DNA of 64,000 bases. It comes from Streptomyces roseoviridis (GTDB taxonomy: Bacteria > Actinomycetota > Actinomycetes > Streptomycetales > Streptomycetaceae). This document shows, piece by piece, positions 8,504 to 17,423 of this stretch. Made by a program: the position numbers and the translations under genes. Below the pieces are notes generated by a model that saw nothing but the letters and a program-made list of their open reading frames with translations, did no database searches and was not told the origin of the DNA. Each line of letters opens with the position of its first letter. Within the stretch, counting starts at the first letter, position 1. The DNA lies in assembly GCF_039535235.1 (NCBI RefSeq), contig NZ_BAAAWU010000001.1, forward strand, positions 7,257,001 to 7,321,000, read 5' to 3'.

Positions 8504-9409
8504 TCAGCCCTTGACCGCGCCCTGCATGATGCCGCCGACGATCTGCCGGCCGAGGAGGCCGAAGACCAGCAGCACCGGCAGGGTGCCGAGCAGGGTGCCC
8601 GCCATGATCACGGACTGGTCGTTGACGTAGCCGCCGCCCAGCTGGCGCAGCGCTACCTGGACGGTGGGCTCGGACGAGGTCAGGGCGACGATGGGCCAGA
8701 AGAAGTCGTTCCAGGACGCCATGAAGGTCAGCAGGCCGAGCACGGCCATGCCGGGCCGGGCGACGGGCACGACGATCGACCAGAAGATGCGGCCCGAGGA
8801 GGCCCCGTCCACCCGGGCCGCCTCGATCAGCTCGTCGGGCAGCGACTGCACGAGGTACTGCCGCATGAAGAACACCCCGAACGCGGACACCAGACCCGGC
8901 AGGATCACCGCCTGGAGCCGGCCGGCCCACTGGAGTTCGGCGATCAGCATGAACAGCGGGATCACGCCGAGCTGCGGCGGGATCATCATGGTGCCCACCG
9001 TGACGGCGAGCAGCGCGCCCCGGCCGCGGAACCGCAGCTTGGCGAAGGCGAACCCGGCGAGCGTGCAGCACAGCACGGTGCCCAGAGTGATCGAACCGGA
9101 CACGATGAAGGAGTTCAGCAGGGCCTTGCCGATGTCGGCCTCCGCCATCACCGCCTCGACGTTGCGGATCAGGTTGCGGCCGGGCAGCAGCGCGGGCGGC
9201 ACCTGGGCCAGCTCGGCGTTGGAGCGGCTGGCGGCGACGATCGTCCAGTAGAAGGGGAACGCCGAGACGAGCACGGCGACGACGAGGAGCGCGTACGCGA
9301 GCTTCCCGCCCCGCATGGTGCGGCCGGCTCGCGAGCGGCGGCGCCGCCCAGCGGCGGGCGCCCCGGGGGCCGGGTGCGGGATCGGTGGATCGGCGAGCGA
9401 CGTGGTCAT
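8504..9409 (-). CDS. Carbohydrate ABC transporter permease (MalG-type)
   Basis: 301 aa inner-membrane subunit with about six hydrophobic helices. After a basic N-terminal tail the first helix is YALLVVAVLVSAFPFYWTIV. The cytoplasmic EAA loop that docks the ATPase is EAARVDGASSGRIFWSIVVP. ATG 9409 overlaps the stop of the preceding permease by 4 nt, so translation is coupled. No ATPase gene is present; Streptomyces CUT1 importers normally use the shared MsiK ATPase encoded elsewhere. Co-operonic with the downstream GH1 gene after a 133-nt gap. Confidence 0.95.
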   Translation of the reverse strand: MTTSLADPPIPHPAPGAPAAGRRRRSRAGRTMRGGKLAYALLVVAVLVSAFPFYWTIVAASRSNAELAQVPPALLPGRNLIRNVEAVMAEADIGKALLNSFIVSGSITLGTVLCCTLAGFAFAKLRFRGRGALLAVTVGTMMIPPQLGVIPLFMLIAELQWAGRLQAVILPGLVSAFGVFFMRQYLVQSLPDELIEAARVDGASSGRIFWSIVVPVARPGMAVLGLLTFMASWNDFFWPIVALTSSEPTVQVALRQLGGGYVNDQSVIMAGTLLGTLPVLLVFGLLGRQIVGGIMQGAVKG

Positions 9410-10389
9410 CGGCCGGCCTCCTTGCGGGTGCGGCGGCGGGCGATCAGGGCGTTGGCCCCGACCAGGAGCACGATCATCAGGAACATCACCCAGGCGATGG
9501 CGGCGGCACGGCCCAGGTGGAAGAAGCCCCAGCCCTGCTCGTAGAGGTAGAGCCCGAGCGTCTGGTACTGGTGGGAGATGCCGCCGGAGACGGATCCCTC
9601 GAAGAGGAGCGGCTCGCCGAAGAGCTGCGTGGCGCCGATCGTGGAGACCACGACCGTGAAGACGATCGTGGGCCGCAGGCCGGGCAGGGTGACGTGGAGG
9701 AACTGCCGCCACTTGGACGCCCCGTCCATCTCGGCCGCCTCGTACAGCTCGTGCGGGATGGACTGCATCCCGGCCAGGTAGATCAGCGCGTTGTAACCGG
9801 TCCAGCGCCACACGACGATGCTGGAGACGGCGATCTGGGAGGCGACCGTGCCGTTCTGCCAGTCGACGGGTCCGATGCCGACGAGCCCCAGCACGTAGTT
9901 GACGAGCCCGAAGTCCCGGCCGAAGAGCTGCGCGAAGACGAGGGTGGCCGCGGCGACGGAGGTCGCGTACGGGAGCAGCATCGCGGTGCGGAAGAAGGTC
10001 CGCCCGCGCAGGCGGTAGTTGAGCAGATGGGCGAGGCCGAGGGCCATCAGCAGCTGCGGAACCGTGGACAGCACCCCGATGGTGAAGGTGTTGCGCAGCG
10101 AGGTCCAGAAGAACTCGTCGCCGAGCAGCGCCGTGTAGTTGCCGAGGCCGCGCCACTGCATGTCGCCGGGCGTCTGGAGCTCGACCCGGTACAACGACAC
10201 GAACGCCGTGTACACCAGCGGGAACAGCCCGAAGGCGGCGAACAGGGTGAAGAAGGGGGCGAGGTACGCGTACGGGGAGAGCGTCCGCCACGCGCGCCGC
10301 GGGGCGGACGGGCGAGGCGGCCCGGACGCGCGGGGCGGGCGGGGCGGGCGGGGCGGTGCGGTCGGCTTCGCGGAGGAGGCGAGGGTCAC
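9406..10389 (-). CDS. Carbohydrate ABC transporter permease (MalF-type)
   Basis: 327 aa. The proline-rich cytoplasmic N-terminus (PPRPPRPPRASG) precedes six transmembrane segments (YLAPFFTLFAAFGLFPLVYTAF opens the series), and the EAA motif reads YEAAEMDGASKWRQFLHVTLP. I start it at GTG 10389, preceded by AAGG. It forms the transport channel with the next permease. A strong stem-loop separates it from the upstream binding-protein gene, which should set lower expression for the membrane subunits. Confidence 0.94.
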   Translation of the reverse strand: MTLASSAKPTAPPRPPRPPRASGPPRPSAPRRAWRTLSPYAYLAPFFTLFAAFGLFPLVYTAFVSLYRVELQTPGDMQWRGLGNYTALLGDEFFWTSLRNTFTIGVLSTVPQLLMALGLAHLLNYRLRGRTFFRTAMLLPYATSVAAATLVFAQLFGRDFGLVNYVLGLVGIGPVDWQNGTVASQIAVSSIVVWRWTGYNALIYLAGMQSIPHELYEAAEMDGASKWRQFLHVTLPGLRPTIVFTVVVSTIGATQLFGEPLLFEGSVSGGISHQYQTLGLYLYEQGWGFFHLGRAAAIAWVMFLMIVLLVGANALIARRRTRKEAGR

Positions 10390-10434
10390 GGGCGGCCCTT
10401 GGGGGTGAGTCGGTACCGGGGCGGGGCGAAGAGC

Positions 10435-10465
10435 CCCCCGGGCCGCCACGGCGGCGGCCCGGGGG
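10435..10465 (-). promoter_or_regulatory. Intercistronic stem-loop between binding protein and permease genes
   Basis: Perfect 13-bp GC stem (10435-10447 with 10453-10465) and 5-nt loop, 46 nt after the binding-protein stop. Such hairpins are common in sugar ABC operons and give partial termination or 3' protection, so that binding protein exceeds permeases. Confidence 0.7.
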
Positions 10466-10510
10466 CGTCGGGCGCGGAGGACGGGGGCGCGGGGAAGGGG
10501 AGGCGCGAGG

Positions 10511-11815
10511 TCAGCCGATGGTGTTGGCGACGCCCTTCTTCGCGTTCTCCCAGGCCTTGTCGGGAGACGTTCCCTTGCGCTCGATCTCGCTCAGGGCGTT
10601 GGTGATCTGCTGGGCGATGTTCTGGTCGTGGACGCCGAGCACCTGGACGGGAGCGGCCTTGGCGGCGTCGCCGAAGATCCTGCCGATCGGGGCGTTCGAG
10701 AAGTACGGGTCCTTCGCGGCGGCGACCTTGTCGATGGCGCCGGTGGCCGAGGGGAAGTTGCCGTTCTTCTGGAAGAGCTTCGCCTGCTGTTCCGGCGCGG
10801 TGAGCCAGGCGATCAGCTCGTACGCCTCCTTCTTGTGCCGGGCCGCCTTCGGCACCGACAGGTAGGAGCCGCCCCAGTTGCCGGCGCCGCCGGGCAGTGC
10901 GGCGATGTCCCACTTGCCCTTGCCGGCGTCACCGGCCTGCCCCTTGATGTAGCCGAGCATCCACGCCGGGCAGGGGAGGGTGGCGAAGGAGCCGGCGGCG
11001 AACGCCTGGTTCCACTGCGGCGACCACTGGTCCAGCTTGGCGCTCAGGCCGCCGTGCGCCGCTGCGACGGAGGTGTCCCACGCCTTCTTCAGGGCCGGGT
11101 TCTTCTCCCAGATCAAAGCGCCGGAGGCGTCGTAGTAACGCTCCTTCTCCTGCCCGATCATGATCGAGTAGAGGCTGCCGACGCTGTCCAGCCAGGCGCT
11201 GTTCGCGGGCGCCTTGGCCTTGTACTGCCTGCCGAGCTCCAGGTAGCCGTCCCAGGTCGACCACTTCTTCGCGAGCTCTTCGCGGTCGGTGGGCAGGCCG
11301 GCCCGGCGCAACAGGTCGGTGCGGTAGCACATGGCCTCGGGGCCGACGTCGGTGCCGAGACCGAGGACCGCGCCGTCGCGGCCGGTGGCGGCCGCCCACT
11401 TGGCCGCGGGGAACCGGCTCTCGAGCCCGTCGGCACCGTATCTGCGCAGGTCCTCGAACTTGTCCGCCTGCTGCTGGGTCACCGAGGCGATCCGCCCGAC
11501 CTCGACGGCCTGGACGTCGGCGAGACCGCCGCCGCCGGCGAGCCGGGTCTGCAACGACTTCCAGTAGTCCGCCTCGTCCTCGGTGTCGGTCTGCTTGATC
11601 GTGACGTTCGGGTGGAGCTTCTCGTACTCCGCGTAGAGGCCGGCCTCCTCGTATCCGAAGGAGCCGAACAGGTCCACGGTGAGCGTGACCTTCCCGCCCG
11701 GGCCGGCGGACGACGACTCGTCCGGCGACCCGCCGCAGGCGGCGAGCAGGGCCCCGGCCAGAACGACCGCTCCCAGACGGACGGTGGCCCTCTTGGCGGC
11801 TCGGGCGATGGGCAT
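10511..11815 (-). CDS. Sugar ABC transporter substrate-binding lipoprotein
   Basis: 434 aa CUT1 binding protein anchored outside the membrane. Signal peptide with lipobox LLAAC (residues about 21-25), then the mature fold beginning KVTLTVDLFGSFGYEEAG and the typical extracellular solute-binding motifs ATGRDGAVLGLGTDVGPEAM and KWDIAALPGGAGNWGGSYLSV. ATG 11815 is preceded by AAGGGAGG. It is the first gene of the transporter-glucosidase operon and lies 79 nt downstream of a perfect LacI-type palindrome. Ligand inferred as a beta-1,3-glucan oligosaccharide from its neighbours; cellobiose-type ligands cannot be excluded. Confidence 0.94.
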   Translation of the reverse strand: MPIARAAKRATVRLGAVVLAGALLAACGGSPDESSSAGPGGKVTLTVDLFGSFGYEEAGLYAEYEKLHPNVTIKQTDTEDEADYWKSLQTRLAGGGGLADVQAVEVGRIASVTQQQADKFEDLRRYGADGLESRFPAAKWAAATGRDGAVLGLGTDVGPEAMCYRTDLLRRAGLPTDREELAKKWSTWDGYLELGRQYKAKAPANSAWLDSVGSLYSIMIGQEKERYYDASGALIWEKNPALKKAWDTSVAAAHGGLSAKLDQWSPQWNQAFAAGSFATLPCPAWMLGYIKGQAGDAGKGKWDIAALPGGAGNWGGSYLSVPKAARHKKEAYELIAWLTAPEQQAKLFQKNGNFPSATGAIDKVAAAKDPYFSNAPIGRIFGDAAKAAPVQVLGVHDQNIAQQITNALSEIERKGTSPDKAWENAKKGVANTIG

Positions 11816-11892
11816 GGGAAGCCTCCCTTGGCTTCGGAGCGGAGAGAGAAGAACACTGCGAGGACGCACCCGCCCGGCGGCCTCGCCGCCGA

Positions 11893-11908
11893 TTGAGAGC
11901 GCTCTCAA
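11893..11908. promoter_or_regulatory. LacI-family operator O1 (transporter operon)
   Basis: TTGAGAGCGCTCTCAA, a perfect 16-bp palindrome upstream of the binding-protein gene. The core differs from the Streptomyces CebR box TGGGAGCGCTCCCA only at the symmetric third and twelfth positions. It is the best copy of three in this locus. Confidence 0.9.
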
Positions 11909-12046
11909 AGATGCGTCTGGAGCGTGCCCGCCCGGTGTCCGTCCCGTCAAGACTCGAAGGCGTAACGGGTTGGACTCACCCCCAACTGCGCCCGCTGTTC
12001 CATCTATTGACACCGATGTTTCAGGAGTTTTACGTTCACCGGCATC

Positions 12047-12060
12047 TGAGAGCGCTCTCG
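12047..12060. promoter_or_regulatory. LacI-family operator O2 (GH81 gene)
   Basis: TGAGAGCGCTCTCG, 13 of 14 positions matching O1, 55 nt upstream of the GH81 start. It would let the same repressor control the extracellular glucanase. Confidence 0.88.
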
Positions 12061-12114
12061 CGCCCCGGATCGCGCTGACACCCCTATCCGTCGTGATGAC
12101 ACGAGGTGCCGCCC

Positions 12115-14892
12115 ATGCCCGCCCCCCGCAACCGACCGGCCGCCGTGCTGGTCCTGGCCACCGCCCTGGCCGCGGTCGGACTCGTCCCGACCGCCCCACC
12201 GGCCGCGGCCGCCACCGTCCCCGTAGGCTCCGGCAGTTACTCCGACAGCCGCCCCGCCGGAACCTCCGGCCCCACCACCAACACCGGCACCCCCGTCACC
12301 CCCAAGGTCACGGCCGCCGCCCAGGGCAGGCCGGTGCCCACCAATGACTGGTGGTCCTCCCTGGCCTTCCAGCGCTACGGCGACAACCCGTACTCCACCC
12401 CCATGTACGGGCACCCCCTCACCTACCAGGCCACCGCCGGCGGCCTCGACATCGGCTACCCGACCAGCCCGCAGATCGTCGGCGACGGCCGCCAGTACGA
12501 GTACCCCCACAAGCGCGACCTCACCGTCGGCCTCACCGGCCTCAACTCGCCCGACACCAAGGCCGACGCCTGGTCCGACTGGACCGTCACGCCCTACTGG
12601 TCCGACGGCACCCGCACCCTGCGCACCACCATCGGACACGGCAGCCCCTTCGTGTACGCCAAGGGGTCCGGCGGCAACGCCCAGATCACCACCGCGGCCG
12701 CCCCCACCGTCTTCGCCGACCAGGGCAACGTCCTCGGCATCACCGTCTCCGGACACCACTACGCCCTGTTCGCCCCCACCGGCACCGACTGGAACGTCTC
12801 CGGCACCACCATCACCACCGGCCTCGGCGGCAAGGACTACTTCTCCGTCGCCGTCCTGCCCTCCACCGGCGCCCTCGCCACCTACCGGAAGTACGCCTTC
12901 AGCTTCGTCACCGGCTCCACCGTGAACTGGAGCTACACCGGCGGCACCGTACGGGCCACCTACACCCTCAGCACCGAGGCCAAGGAGGGCACCGAGCGCG
13001 GCACCCTCCAGGCCCTCTACCGCCACCAGTGGCTCCACACCACCGACGCCCTCACCTCCTACACCTACGTCTCGCCGCGCGGCACCATGAAGGTCCGCGA
13101 GGCGGCGTCCTTCACCACCGCCCAGAAGGCGTCCGCCGTGCTGCCCGCCCTGCCGAGGACCGGCGGCGTCGACACGGCCCGGCTGCGGACCCACCTCAAC
13201 GAGACCGCGAACGCCGCCGACCCGTTCTCCGGAGCCGTCGACACCTACTGGACCGGCAAGGCCCTCGGGAAACTCGCCCAACTGGTCCCCGTCGCCGACC
13301 AGATCGGCGAGACGGCGATCCGCGACAAGCTGCTCGGGCTGATCAAGGGCCGCCTCCAGGACTGGTTCACCGCGGGCGGCGCCAACGAGTTCTCGTACGA
13401 CCCGGCGTGGAAGACCCTCACCGGCTACCCCGCCTCCTACGGCAGCGACACCGAACTCAACGACCACCACTTCCACTACGGCTACTACGTCTACGCCGCC
13501 GCGATCGTCGCCCAGTACGACCCCGCCTGGGCCGCCGGCTCCGCCTGGGGCGGCATGGTCAGGACCCTGGTCCGCGACACCGCCAACCCGGCCCGCACCG
13601 ACACGGCCTTCCCCTTCCTGCGCGGCTTCGACGTCTACGCCGGCCACAGCTGGGCCTCCGGCCACCAGGGCTTCGCCGCCGGCAACAACCAGGAGTCGTC
13701 CTCCGAGTCGACCAACCTCAGCGCCGCGCTCGTCCTGTGGGGCTCGGCCACCGGCGACACCGCGCTGCGCGACCTCGGCACCTATCTCCTGACCACCGAG
13801 GCCGAGGCCGTCGCCCAGTACTGGTTCGACGCCGACCAGCAGGTCTTCCCCGGCTCCTTCGGCCACGACACCGTCGGCATGGTCTGGGGCAGCGGCGGCG
13901 CCTACGCCACCTGGTGGACCGCCAACCCCGAGGAGATCCACGGCATCAACGTCCTGCCCGTCACCGCCGGCGGCTCCCTCCACCTCGGCGGCCGCAAGGA
14001 CGCCGTCCGCCGCAACATCGCCGAGATGGAACGCGAGAACGGCGGCCCCGCCGTCGAATGGCGCGACATCCTCTGGGAGTTCCAGTCACTCGCCGACCCG
14101 GCCGCCGCGAAGGCGAAGTGGGACGCCGGACACGCCGCCTACACCCCGGAGGCCGGCGAGTCCAAGGCGCACACCTACCACTGGATCGGCACGCTCGACG
14201 CGCTCGGCGCACCCGACGCCGGCGTCACCGGCGACCTGCCCACCTCCGCCGTCTTCACCAAGGGCACGGTGCGCACCTACGCGGCCCACAACCACGGCTC
14301 CACCGCCCGGACCGTCACCTTCTCCGACGGCAGGACCCTGACCGTGCCCGCCCGCTCGACCGCCGTCGGCACCGGAACGGGCGGCGACCCCGGCCCCGAC
14401 CCCGGCCCGTCGACCGGGAACACCTTCCAGCTCCGCTCCGGAGGCACCCTCACCACCGCCGGCGGCGGCACGGCCGGGGCCGACACGATCGCCTCCGCCG
14501 ACGGCGCCAACCACGACGGCACCCCGTACCGGCCGCTCGTCTACGAGGCCCGCGGCGTCAACGGCACCCTCACCCCGGGCGCCGCCACCGCCTTCCGGCT
14601 CCAGGTCGACGCCGGCACCACGGTCGGCCTCGGCCAGCAGGCCAGGGTCAGCTACGACCTGACCGGCGACGGCACCTTCGAGCGGACCGAGACGTACCAC
14701 TACTTCGCCACCGACCCGGTGACCGGCTGGGAGGAGTACGCCCAGACCCGCGGCCTGGCGTCGGCGAGCGGCACGCTCGGCAACCTCACGAACGGCACCG
14801 TGCGCCTGGAGGTGTGGAGCGCGATCGGCAACGGGACGTCGAGGCTCCAGACCGGCACGGACAGGTCCGTCCTGGTGATCCCGTACGGCTGA
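12115..14892 (+). CDS. Secreted GH81 endo-beta-1,3-glucanase with C-terminal CBM56-like module
   Basis: 925 aa. Signal peptide (LVLATALAAVGLVPTAPPAAAA) then the GH81 domain: PTNDWWSSLAF near the N-terminus, the conserved NDHHFHYGYYVYAAA block and the catalytic-glutamate block NNQESSSESTNLSAAL. GH81 enzymes invert and cut internal beta-1,3 bonds of laminarin, curdlan or fungal wall glucan. A Gly/Pro/Asp linker (GGDPGPDPGPSTG) leads to about 155 C-terminal residues (NTFQLRSGGTLTTAGGGT onward) resembling CBM56, a beta-1,3-glucan-binding module. ATG 12115 has GAGGTG 8 nt before it; a GTG at 12106 is less likely. It is transcribed away from the ABC operon and carries its own operator. Confidence 0.95.
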   Translation: MPAPRNRPAAVLVLATALAAVGLVPTAPPAAAATVPVGSGSYSDSRPAGTSGPTTNTGTPVTPKVTAAAQGRPVPTNDWWSSLAFQRYGDNPYSTPMYGHPLTYQATAGGLDIGYPTSPQIVGDGRQYEYPHKRDLTVGLTGLNSPDTKADAWSDWTVTPYWSDGTRTLRTTIGHGSPFVYAKGSGGNAQITTAAAPTVFADQGNVLGITVSGHHYALFAPTGTDWNVSGTTITTGLGGKDYFSVAVLPSTGALATYRKYAFSFVTGSTVNWSYTGGTVRATYTLSTEAKEGTERGTLQALYRHQWLHTTDALTSYTYVSPRGTMKVREAASFTTAQKASAVLPALPRTGGVDTARLRTHLNETANAADPFSGAVDTYWTGKALGKLAQLVPVADQIGETAIRDKLLGLIKGRLQDWFTAGGANEFSYDPAWKTLTGYPASYGSDTELNDHHFHYGYYVYAAAIVAQYDPAWAAGSAWGGMVRTLVRDTANPARTDTAFPFLRGFDVYAGHSWASGHQGFAAGNNQESSSESTNLSAALVLWGSATGDTALRDLGTYLLTTEAEAVAQYWFDADQQVFPGSFGHDTVGMVWGSGGAYATWWTANPEEIHGINVLPVTAGGSLHLGGRKDAVRRNIAEMERENGGPAVEWRDILWEFQSLADPAAAKAKWDAGHAAYTPEAGESKAHTYHWIGTLDALGAPDAGVTGDLPTSAVFTKGTVRTYAAHNHGSTARTVTFSDGRTLTVPARSTAVGTGTGGDPGPDPGPSTGNTFQLRSGGTLTTAGGGTAGADTIASADGANHDGTPYRPLVYEARGVNGTLTPGAATAFRLQVDAGTTVGLGQQARVSYDLTGDGTFERTETYHYFATDPVTGWEEYAQTRGLASASGTLGNLTNGTVRLEVWSAIGNGTSRLQTGTDRSVLVIPYG

Positions 14893-14923
14893 GCCGCCCC
14901 CGCGGCCGGACCGCGCGACGAAA

Positions 14924-14956
14924 CGGCGGGCACCGCGCGAGACGCGGTGCCCGCCG
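14924..14956. terminator. Bidirectional hairpin terminator
   Basis: Perfect 14-bp stem (14924-14937 with 14943-14956), 5-nt loop, between the convergent GH81 and LacI genes. Confidence 0.85.
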
Positions 14957-14990
14957 CCGCGCGTGGCCGCCGCGGCGGCTCCCCTCCGCC

Positions 14991-16016
14991 TCAGGCCGAG
15001 GCGCGGCGGACCAGCGCCGTCGGAGTGACGATCGACTCCGGCGTACGGTCACCGCCCTCGTCCAGGACCCGCATCAGCAGCCGCACCATCAGCCGGCCCA
15101 TGCCCTCGATGTCCTGACGCACCGTCGTCAGCGCGGGCACGGTGTCCCGCACGACCGCGGGCATGTCGTCGAAACCGACGACCGCCACGTCCTCGGGGAC
15201 CCGGACCCCCCGCTCCCGCAGCGTCCTCAGGGCGCCCGAGGCCATCAGGTCGTTCGCGGCGAAGACGCCGTCCACGTCCGGCCACCGGTCGAGCAGCCCG
15301 GCCATCGCGCGGGCGCCGCTCGCCTCCGTGAAGTCCCCGTCGGCGACCAGCTCGGGATCGGCGCCCGGCAGGACGTCGTGGTAGCCGTCGAGCCGGTCGA
15401 GCGCCGCCATCAGGTCCCGGGGCCCCGCGATGTGCGCCACGCGCCGGCGCCCCAGCGAGACCAGGTGCCGTACGGCCTCGCGGGCCCCGCCCCGGTTGTC
15501 GCAGTCGACGTACGGCACCGCGACGTCCCGTCCCGCCGCCGACCGGCCGCCGAACACGGTGGGGATCCGGGCCCGCCCGATCAGCGCCGCGAGCTCACCG
15601 TCGTTGTGCAGCGAGAACGCGAGCGCCCCGTCGACATGGCCGCCCCCGAGGTACCGTGCGATCCGCTCGTGGTCGCCGGGCCCCTCGACCCACAGCAGCA
15701 CCAGCTGCGAGTCGTGCGCGGCCAGCTCCCGGCTGATGCCCCGCACCTGCTGCTCGAAGAACGGGTCGGAGAAGATCCGGAACTCCGGCTCCGCGATGAT
15801 CACCGCCACCGCCCCGTTGCGCCGGGTCACCAGCGTGCGCGCCGCCTGGTTGGGCACGTAACCCAGCTCCTCGACCGCCCGCCGCACCTTCTCCACCAGG
15901 GCCTCCCGCACCCCCGCGCCCCCGTTCACGACCCGCGACACGGTGGCCCGCGAGACCCCGGCACGCGCGGCGACGGCTTCCAGCGTGGGGCGGGACCCCG
16001 TGCTCGACTCGGGCAA
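14991..16016 (-). CDS. LacI family transcriptional repressor of the glucan locus
   Basis: 341 aa. The N-terminal HTH and hinge are PTLEAVAARAGVSRATVSRV and YVPNQAARTLVTRR, followed by a periplasmic-binding-protein-like sugar domain (VAVIIAEPEFRIFSDPFF, VDGVFAANDLMASGALRTL). It starts at TTG 16016 with GAGGAG upstream; an out-of-frame ATG just 5' is not used. It adjoins the GH81 gene tail to tail, has a related operator upstream of its own start and is the obvious owner of the three TGAGAGCGCTCYCR sites. Inducer probably a small beta-glucan oligosaccharide. Confidence 0.94.
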   Translation of the reverse strand: MPESSTGSRPTLEAVAARAGVSRATVSRVVNGGAGVREALVEKVRRAVEELGYVPNQAARTLVTRRNGAVAVIIAEPEFRIFSDPFFEQQVRGISRELAAHDSQLVLLWVEGPGDHERIARYLGGGHVDGALAFSLHNDGELAALIGRARIPTVFGGRSAAGRDVAVPYVDCDNRGGAREAVRHLVSLGRRRVAHIAGPRDLMAALDRLDGYHDVLPGADPELVADGDFTEASGARAMAGLLDRWPDVDGVFAANDLMASGALRTLRERGVRVPEDVAVVGFDDMPAVVRDTVPALTTVRQDIEGMGRLMVRLLMRVLDEGGDRTPESIVTPTALVRRASA

Positions 16017-16148
16017 GGCGGGCGCTCCTCATCTGCTGCGGGCACGTCGGCGGGCCGGTCGGTCGGTCCTCGGTGGTCCGGCACGTCGGTGATCCGGCAC
16101 CTCGGCACGTCGATCGGCCCGGCCAGGATATCCGGCGGCATCGTGCGG

Positions 16149-16164
16149 TTGAGAGCGCTCCCAG
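16149..16164. promoter_or_regulatory. LacI-family operator O3 (repressor gene)
   Basis: TTGAGAGCGCTCCCAG, a hybrid between O1 and the CebR consensus, 134 nt upstream of the lacI start. Indicates autoregulation or cross-talk with a CebR-type repressor. Confidence 0.82.
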
Positions 16165-16183
16165 AAGTACGCGCCCCGAGGTG

Positions 16184-17284
16184 TCACGCCCGGTGGTACT
16201 GCACCGGCGAGGGCACCTCGTCGCCCAGGGCGACGGCGGCGTGCCGGGCCCAGAACGGGTCGCGCAGGAGTTCGCGGCCGAGGAGGACGGCGTCGGCCCG
16301 GCCGGAGGCGAGGACGTGCTCCGCCTGCTCCGGCTCGGTGATCAGGCCCACGGCCGCCACCGGCATGCCGGTCTCCCGCCGGACCCGTTCGGCGAAGGGC
16401 ACCTGGTAACCGGGGTGGACGTCGATCCGGGCGTCGGGGACGTTGCCGCCGGTGGACACGTCGAGCAGGTCGACCCCGCGAGCCTGGAGCTCCTTGGCGA
16501 AGCGCACGGTGTCGTCGAGGGTCCAGCCCTCCCGGTCGTCCTCGGGGTTCTCGGTGAGCCAGTCCGTGGCCGAGACGCGGAAGAACAGCGGCAGCTCGTC
16601 GGGCCACACGGCGCGGACGGCGTCGACGACCTCCAGCGGGAAGCGGGTGCGGCCCTCGAAGGAGCCGCCGTAGCCGTCGGTGCGGTGGTTGCTGTAGGGG
16701 GAGAGGAACTCGTGGATCAGATACCCGTGGGCGCCGTGGATCTCCACCACCTCGAAGCCCGCCGCGAGGGCGCGCCGGGCACCGTCCGCGAAGGCCCGGA
16801 CGATCGCGGCGATGCCTTCCCCGGTGAGCTCCTCGGGGGTCGTCGAGGCCGCCGAGAACGGCACGGCGCTGGGGCCGACCGGAGTCCAGCCGTGGGGCTC
16901 GTCCGGCGCGATCGGACGGCCCCGGTCGACCCAGGTGCGCTCGGTCGACGCCTTCCGCCCGGCATGAGCCAGCTGGACGCCGGGCACACTGCCCTGGCTC
17001 TTGAGGAAGTCGGTGACGCGCCGGAAGGCGGTGACCTGGGCGTCGTTCCAGATGCCGAGGTCGTACGGGCTGATGCGGCCCTCGGGGACGACGGCCGTCG
17101 CCTCCGTGATGATCAGACCGGTCCCGCCGGTGGCGCGAGCGGCCAGGTGGGCGAAGTGCCAGTCCGTCGGAACGCCGGCCGCGTCACCGTCCGGGGCGGC
17201 GCTGTACTGGCACATCGCGGCCATCCACACGCGGTTGGGCACGGTCAGGGACCTGAGGGACAGGGGGCTGAAGAGGGAACTCAT
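16184..17284 (-). CDS. NADH:flavin oxidoreductase, old yellow enzyme family (YqjM-like)
   Basis: 366 aa FMN-dependent ene-reductase. The N-terminus SSLFSPLSLRSLTVPNRVWMAAMCQYSA holds the Cys characteristic of the YqjM subclass that tunes the flavin. Other markers are VQLAHAGRK, the substrate His pair in FEVVEIHGAHGYLIHEFLSP, GYGGSFEGRTRF and the phosphate-binding end AVGLITEPEQAE / ADAVLLGRELL. ATG 17284 has GGAG upstream. Likely role: reduction of activated C=C bonds in electrophiles or quinones. Stands alone; a MFS gene follows upstream on the same strand after 139 nt. Confidence 0.95.
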   Translation of the reverse strand: MSSLFSPLSLRSLTVPNRVWMAAMCQYSAAPDGDAAGVPTDWHFAHLAARATGGTGLIITEATAVVPEGRISPYDLGIWNDAQVTAFRRVTDFLKSQGSVPGVQLAHAGRKASTERTWVDRGRPIAPDEPHGWTPVGPSAVPFSAASTTPEELTGEGIAAIVRAFADGARRALAAGFEVVEIHGAHGYLIHEFLSPYSNHRTDGYGGSFEGRTRFPLEVVDAVRAVWPDELPLFFRVSATDWLTENPEDDREGWTLDDTVRFAKELQARGVDLLDVSTGGNVPDARIDVHPGYQVPFAERVRRETGMPVAAVGLITEPEQAEHVLASGRADAVLLGRELLRDPFWARHAAVALGDEVPSPVQYHRA

Positions 17285-17423
17285 CCGGAAACTCCTGAAC
17301 GCGGGACGATCTGCCACATGAATGATCGGGGACTGCGGGAAAGGCCGGGGGAGCGGGGCGCCGGCCGGTGCGCACATCGCCTCCGGTCGGCGCCCGCCCT
17401 CCCCGGGGCTCAGCGGGCGGACG

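Noticed and set aside
8504..10291. 595-residue frame suggesting fused permeases
   Set aside because: The first part is a shadow; the two permeases are separate genes overlapping by 4 nt in different frames.
12351..16409. 1352-residue plus-strand frame over GH81 and LacI
   Set aside because: Arg/His/Pro-rich shadow frame crossing a terminator.
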